This document shows positions 59,232 through 64,000 of a DNA stretch of 64,000 bases, piece after piece. The notes beneath the pieces were generated by a model. That model was not told the origin of the DNA and ran no database searches. It worked only from the letters and a program-made list of their open reading frames with translations. The stretch lies in the NCBI GenBank assembly GCA_949152475.1, contig OX424567.1, positions 16,207,402 through 16,271,401 of the forward strand. Direction: 5' to 3'. The position numbers were made by a program, and so were the translations under genes. Positions within the stretch are counted from its first letter, which is position 1. Each line of letters starts with the position of its first letter. Source of the stretch: Terebella lapidaria. Lineage: Eukaryota; Annelida; Polychaeta; Terebellida; Terebellidae.

Positions 59232-59929
59232 TTTTTTTTCATATTAGTGTGATGCGAAGTGGTATTGGTTATAACTCGGCACACTAGTACTTCTTCTAGG
59301 ATTCAAACGGTAGTTCTCCACCAAACTTCAGACTTCTCTGAAGTATTTTGTCATTGTGAGTGTAATGGTTACGTAGTGTTACGGTTACGTATCTGCCCTG
59401 CTGCAGTCTAAGGGCCTCCGGTTCCTCCAGGCATTGATTGTGACTTCCCCCCTCAAACCCTGATGAGACGTGTGGTATGCCAACCATGCATGAACAGTTT
59501 GTCAAAGCACAAATTCAATAGTGATTATTGACAATGATTCAGTAAATCTAGCTCACTGATCAGCTTTCAATATTTTATCACAAAAAGGTAAACTAATTGC
59601 ACGAGCTATTTCTGTATGTGTTACTCCGCTATATAAGTTCTCAATATTTCATCTAGAGGTACTCTTGTATTACTTCCAGAATATCTGGACAGAAACTGAA
59701 TGTGAAGAAAAAACATGCATTGCAGTGATGAAGGAAAATGCATGAATCATGTTGAAACATGTATCAAGCAAGAAGAATATTGTCCTCATTTCTGCTCCAT
59801 TGAAGATAGCAGTACACTCTAGACTCTTTTGATCTTGCATAAAATCGTATGACTGCGACCCCAGGAACTTTATTTTGCATCGCGGAACCGAGTTGAGCGA
59901 GACGCTCTGCAGATATCAGCGGGTTAGAC

Positions 59930-62900
59930 ATGGCACAGCAAATGGGTTGGACAGCATTCTTGGGACTGGTTAGCATGGCTATCATAGACAGCGTCGCCTC
60001 ATACTTGCCATTGGAAGGTGAGTTTGTAGATCTTGTGTAAATTATCAATTCCTGGTGATCTCATTAAAATCTACAAAAATCGGCTTCTACCGTCACCTTC
60101 ATGTACCATAAATTCGGGAACAATTTCAAGTGTGTACTGTTGCCTACGGTAGAAAAACAGCCTAAAATTATAATAATTACATTATGCAGTCTGTTCTGCA
60201 TTCAAAAAACATTTGAACTGGTTCAGTAGTTAAACAATAGTTCCAGCACCGTTACGGTAAAAACCAGTACTTTTATCACACACGCATAACTAGAAAGTCA
60301 GAGATTGCAAATCCTCGCCTTTAGATTTAGTGATTTCAGTTGCAGAAATTCCCTTATGGTTTCGCCGTTTTCATTTCCGCACGGTAACTTGACCTCAGCG
60401 CATCGTCTTTTCACAACTGCTCAGACACATTATGTTGATGCAATGATGGAGCCAGATCCGAGGTCCGTGATGTCCATAAGGATGGAATCGATGTTGATTT
60501 TTGGTCTTAGTTTTCCACACGATCATTCAAAGTCTTCATGTCATGGCTGCAAACTTCGCATGGAGGTCCATGGTGCCTCGTTGAGCATAACGGGCATACC
60601 AGAAGGATTTACGGGGAAAGCTTAGGGGGAGAAAAGCTGAAAAATGCCCCCTAACCATAGTTTAAGCCAAAAGTGCGCTTTTACGGGGATATTTTCAGGA
60701 CTTACGGGGAAAGTTAAAATAGGAAATTTAACATTGGGTCCGCCAGTAACTCCCATCCGTTCCTTGCCCCGAAATGTATCCGTGGGTATTGAAGATGCAG
60801 CTTGACCTTCACCCGAAATATTTGGCTTAGTCGATATCCTTACCCCTCCCTCCCCCCCACCCACCCCACCCCGTCACATACACACATAGTGCACTCTGTA
60901 ATTGTTCGCGATAACCCTCGTTTTTGTGAATTATCCTATGCACAATGGGACCAAAATTGAATAATTAAATCTGTTGACCAAATATTGCACAAAAAGATGA
61001 ATGACGACATTTTTGTTAGTGAGAGGATATTCTATCAAAAGATATATGCTATTTTGAACACAGATGTCTGTGCATGCGACGGGGGCGATGGTAACGACCA
61101 CCTCCAAGCCCCCATAGATTCCTATGGGTCTGCCATCTATATATCAGGTATTACTCACTTGCTAAGTAATATCATATTGACACACAGCTGACGTGTACTT
61201 ACCGATGTCGTCCGTGGCGTGGTCAGACACCATAGGTGGCAGCATGCGAGGTGTACACACACACGGCTCCCCGAATCTTGCCCCAGGTGTGGTGGGAGAC
61301 GCCCTACTTCTAGACGGAACATCCACGATCACCATGGGTAATTCCAGATCCTCCTGTTTCTGGCTACCGGACCTTTGCTCTAATGGATTCACCATATCCT
61401 TCTGGCTGAAGGTGCTAGGCAGCTCTCCTGGCGGTACTGTTGATTTTATCATCTCAAACGGTGGACAAACGACCTCATCTTATGGCATTTCGTGCGAAAT
61501 CCTTACCGATACTTGGAGACTAACGTGTGATGTGAAGACAAAGGTTCGGTGGTCTACACTGAAGACCTCCCCAATGTTTTCACAACTGCTCAGACACATT
61601 ATGTTGATGCAATGATGGAGCCAGATCCGAGGTCCGTGATGTCCATAAGGATGGAATCGATGTTGATTTTTGGTCTTAGTTTTCCACACGATCATTCAAA
61701 GTCTTCATGTCATGGCTGCAAACTTCGCATGGAGGTCCATGGTGCCTCGTTGAGCATAACGGGCATACCAGAAGGATTTACGGGGAAAGCTTAGGGGGAG
61801 AAAAGCTGAAAAATGCCCCCTAACCATAGTTTAAGCCAAAAGTGCGCTTTTACGGGGATATTTTCAGGACTTACGGGGAAAGTTAAAATAGGAAATTTAA
61901 CATTGGGTCCGCCAGTAACTCCCATCCGTTCCTTGCCCCGAAATGTATCCGTGGGTATTGAAGATGCAGCTTGACCTTCACCCGAAATATTTGGCTTAGT
62001 CGATATCCTTACCCCTCCCTCCCCCCCACCCACCCCACCCCGTCACATACACACATAGTGCACTCTGTAATTGTTCGCGATAACCCTCGTTTTTGTGAAT
62101 TATCCTATGCACAATGGGACCAAAATTGAATAATTAAATCTGTTGACCAAATATTGCACAAAAAGATGAATGACGACATTTTTGTTAGTGAGAGGATATT
62201 CTATCAAAAGATATATGCTATTTTGAACACAGATGTCTGTGCATGCGACGGGGGCGATGGTAACGACCACCTCCAAGCCCCCATAGATTCCTATGGGTCT
62301 GCCATCTATATATCAGGTATTACTCACTTGCTAAGTATTATCATATTGACACACAGCTGACGTGTACTTACCGATGTCGTCCGTGGCGTGGTCAGACACC
62401 ATAGGTGGCAGCATGCGAGGTGTACACACACACGGCTCCCCGAATCTTGCCCCAGGTGTGGTGGGAGACGCCCTACTTCTAGACGGAACATCCACGATCA
62501 CCATGGGTAATTCCAGATCCTCCTGTTTCTGGCTACCGGACCTTTGCTCTAATGGATTCACCATATCCTTCTGGCTGAAGGTGCTAGGCAGCTCTCCTGG
62601 CGGTACTGTTGATTTTATCATCTCAAACGGTGGACAAACGACCTCATCTTATGGCATTTCGTGCGAAAACCTTACCGATACTTGGAGACTAACGTGTGAT
62701 GTGAAGACAAAGGTTCGGTGGTCTACACTGAAGACCTCCCCACTACAGCTACGTGTCTGGTATCACGTGGCGTTCGCTTGGGAACTAGCCAACAGAAAGA
62801 GATTCTCTGTAAGCATTACTTCACAAGAAAATGACCTTGTTACATGTATTCTACACAAACATCTACTAATATTAAACTGTTTTTTGTGAGTATATTCTAA

Positions 62901-63998
62901 TGATTCCAGCTGTTCCTGAACGGGTCAGTGGTTGCCTCGACGACCTCATCCCATCCGGATAACCAACAGTTACCTGGAACAGTTACGTGATAGGAGGGCC
63001 GAATAGCTCCAACAGAAATTTTTTCAAAGGGGTGATTGATGAATTTGCTTTTTGGTCACGATACCAGGATGCAAGCTTTGTTCAGAGAGTATTCGACTGG
63101 TACACAGGTTCGTAAATGCAGGGTTTCTAAAGATCTCATGCATGCTGTATATGATTTTGAATGAATCTGTCATGTATGTACATTCTAGTGTCCCAAAAAG
63201 ACATTCTTCTTTATCTACATGTATGTGGACAGGTTTTTTCCAGGAAAAAGAGGTCCAACGACCTCATTTTGCTTATCCTCGAGGACAAGTTATCCTGGAA
63301 ATATTTGACCTAATTATTTTTCAGATGAGACGTAAATATCTTTACCAGTTCTAACGTTTATTATCAACGATACATTTTGCATGAGGTAAACTTGCATGTC
63401 CCATGAAGTGTGGCCGTATTAATACCTCTTTATTATGATGATTGTGATTGTTGCAGCCTACATGTTTCACTCCACTAACGTGAAAAAACAGGAATAATTT
63501 TGAAAAAAAAATGAGGTGGAAATGTAGTCATAATCACTAACTTATTGAAATGTAATTTTGTGGTTAGGGAACTTTCCCGGTCGCAAATGAAAAATGAAAA
63601 CAGATAGGAAACTCCTATAGAATAATGATAGTACCATTCAATTTGTGAAATGATGGGAAGATATTCATATTTTGATCTGTAATCTGTATTTGTACCTAAT
63701 TTATGGCTTTTAATCTCCAGATCCGCACTATATGGACAACTCTCAGGCGAAGTTGGCATCTGCTGCTAAGGACGAGAAAAGGGCTGCAGCCATTGTTGAC
63801 CAGCACGTTGGCTTGCCCTCTCTGATTACGTGTCTGTCCCTCTGTGGTCGCAATCGGCACTGCTTCGCCGTCAACTGGGCAAAGATCGGTGGCATCTGCG
63901 AAGAAGTCAACGTCTTGGACTGGTGGCGAAACACCGAGCCAGCTAGTGGCTACGTCATTAAGGTCAAAGTCTATGACGACATCAGCCGACTGCAATAA
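59930..63998 (+). pseudogene. LamG-PAN copy D, broken
   Basis: Exon 1 (59,930-60,017) is intact with a signal peptide. Exon 2 is present twice: a truncated copy at 61,188-61,573 without a splice donor, and a full copy at 62,357-62,808. Exon 3 (62,910-63,107) has lost 4 bp near 62,960 relative to A-C, giving 198 bp instead of 202 and a stop at codon 27. Exon 4 (63,721-63,998) is intact to its TAA. A full-length product is therefore not possible without exon skipping. Skipping exon 3 would join phase 0 to phase 1 and also break the frame. The gene continues to the last bases of the window. Confidence 0.85.
60408..62742 (+). repeat. Direct tandem duplication (1,166 bp twice) inside copy D
   Basis: Bases 60,408-61,573 are repeated almost perfectly as 61,577-62,742, with a 3-bp filler (ATG, 61,574-61,576) at the junction. 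The duplicated block covers part of intron 1 and most of exon 2. Only a few substitutions separate the two copies, so it is recent. Confidence 0.9.
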
Positions 63999-64000
63999 GT

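Overview
The window is eukaryotic genomic DNA, not bacterial or viral. Genes are split by introns with GT/AG borders. Intergenic DNA is AT-rich and packed with nested transposable elements. The recognisable genes are immunity-related GTPases (IRG family) and secreted LamG-PAN proteins. The mix of elements (CR1/jockey-like and L1/Tx1-like LINEs, Tc1, Harbinger-like MITEs, Helentron-like elements with tandem repeats, Ty3/gypsy gag) and scattered TAGGCCTA-type words suggest a marine invertebrate. An echinoderm or related deuterostome is my best guess, with low confidence. No rRNA, tRNA, CRISPR array or bacterial-type operon was seen.

Region 1 (1-8.3 kb) is a transposon graveyard. A large imperfect inverted repeat (about 320-1,020 against 3,765-5,590) has a long-armed foldback element inserted in one arm (4,064-5,227). 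A 5'-truncated LINE with an uninterrupted 860-codon frame follows it (5,590-8,265).

Region 2 (8.5-28 kb) is an IRG-like GTPase cluster. One gene is on the plus strand (8,546-10,614). Two related genes are on the minus strand (17,647-19,216, broken by a 7-bp deletion; 24,396-25,958, intact). The two minus-strand genes lie in a tandem segmental duplication (about 14.5-19.6 kb and 19.65-27.9 kb). Comparing the two units gives insertion-site evidence for a Harbinger-like element, an element with CACTGTGG ends and a 5-bp duplication, a Tc1-like element and two unclassified insertions.

Region 3 (28-31.7 kb) is gene-poor. It holds a Ty3/gypsy gag remnant and copies of a dispersed repeat rich in TGACCT half-sites.

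Region 4 (31.7-64 kb) is a tandem array of a four-exon secreted-protein gene: signal peptide, LamG/concanavalin-like domain over two exons, then a C-terminal PAN/apple-like domain. There is one gutted relic (copy 0), three intact copies (A, B, C) and one broken copy (D). Two copies of a Helentron/HINE-like element with 147-bp tandem repeats separate B/C and C/D; the first is further interrupted by a young L1/Tx1-like LINE with a 22-bp target duplication. Shared and unshared insertions give a relative history: copy 0 split off, then a LINE tail entered the common unit, then the HINE inserted, then gene plus HINE was duplicated, and finally the LINE landed in one HINE.

IRGs act in cell-autonomous defence in vertebrates, and LamG/PAN modules bind carbohydrate or protein ligands, so the window reads as a fast-evolving, possibly immune-related multigene locus. 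That functional reading is inference.
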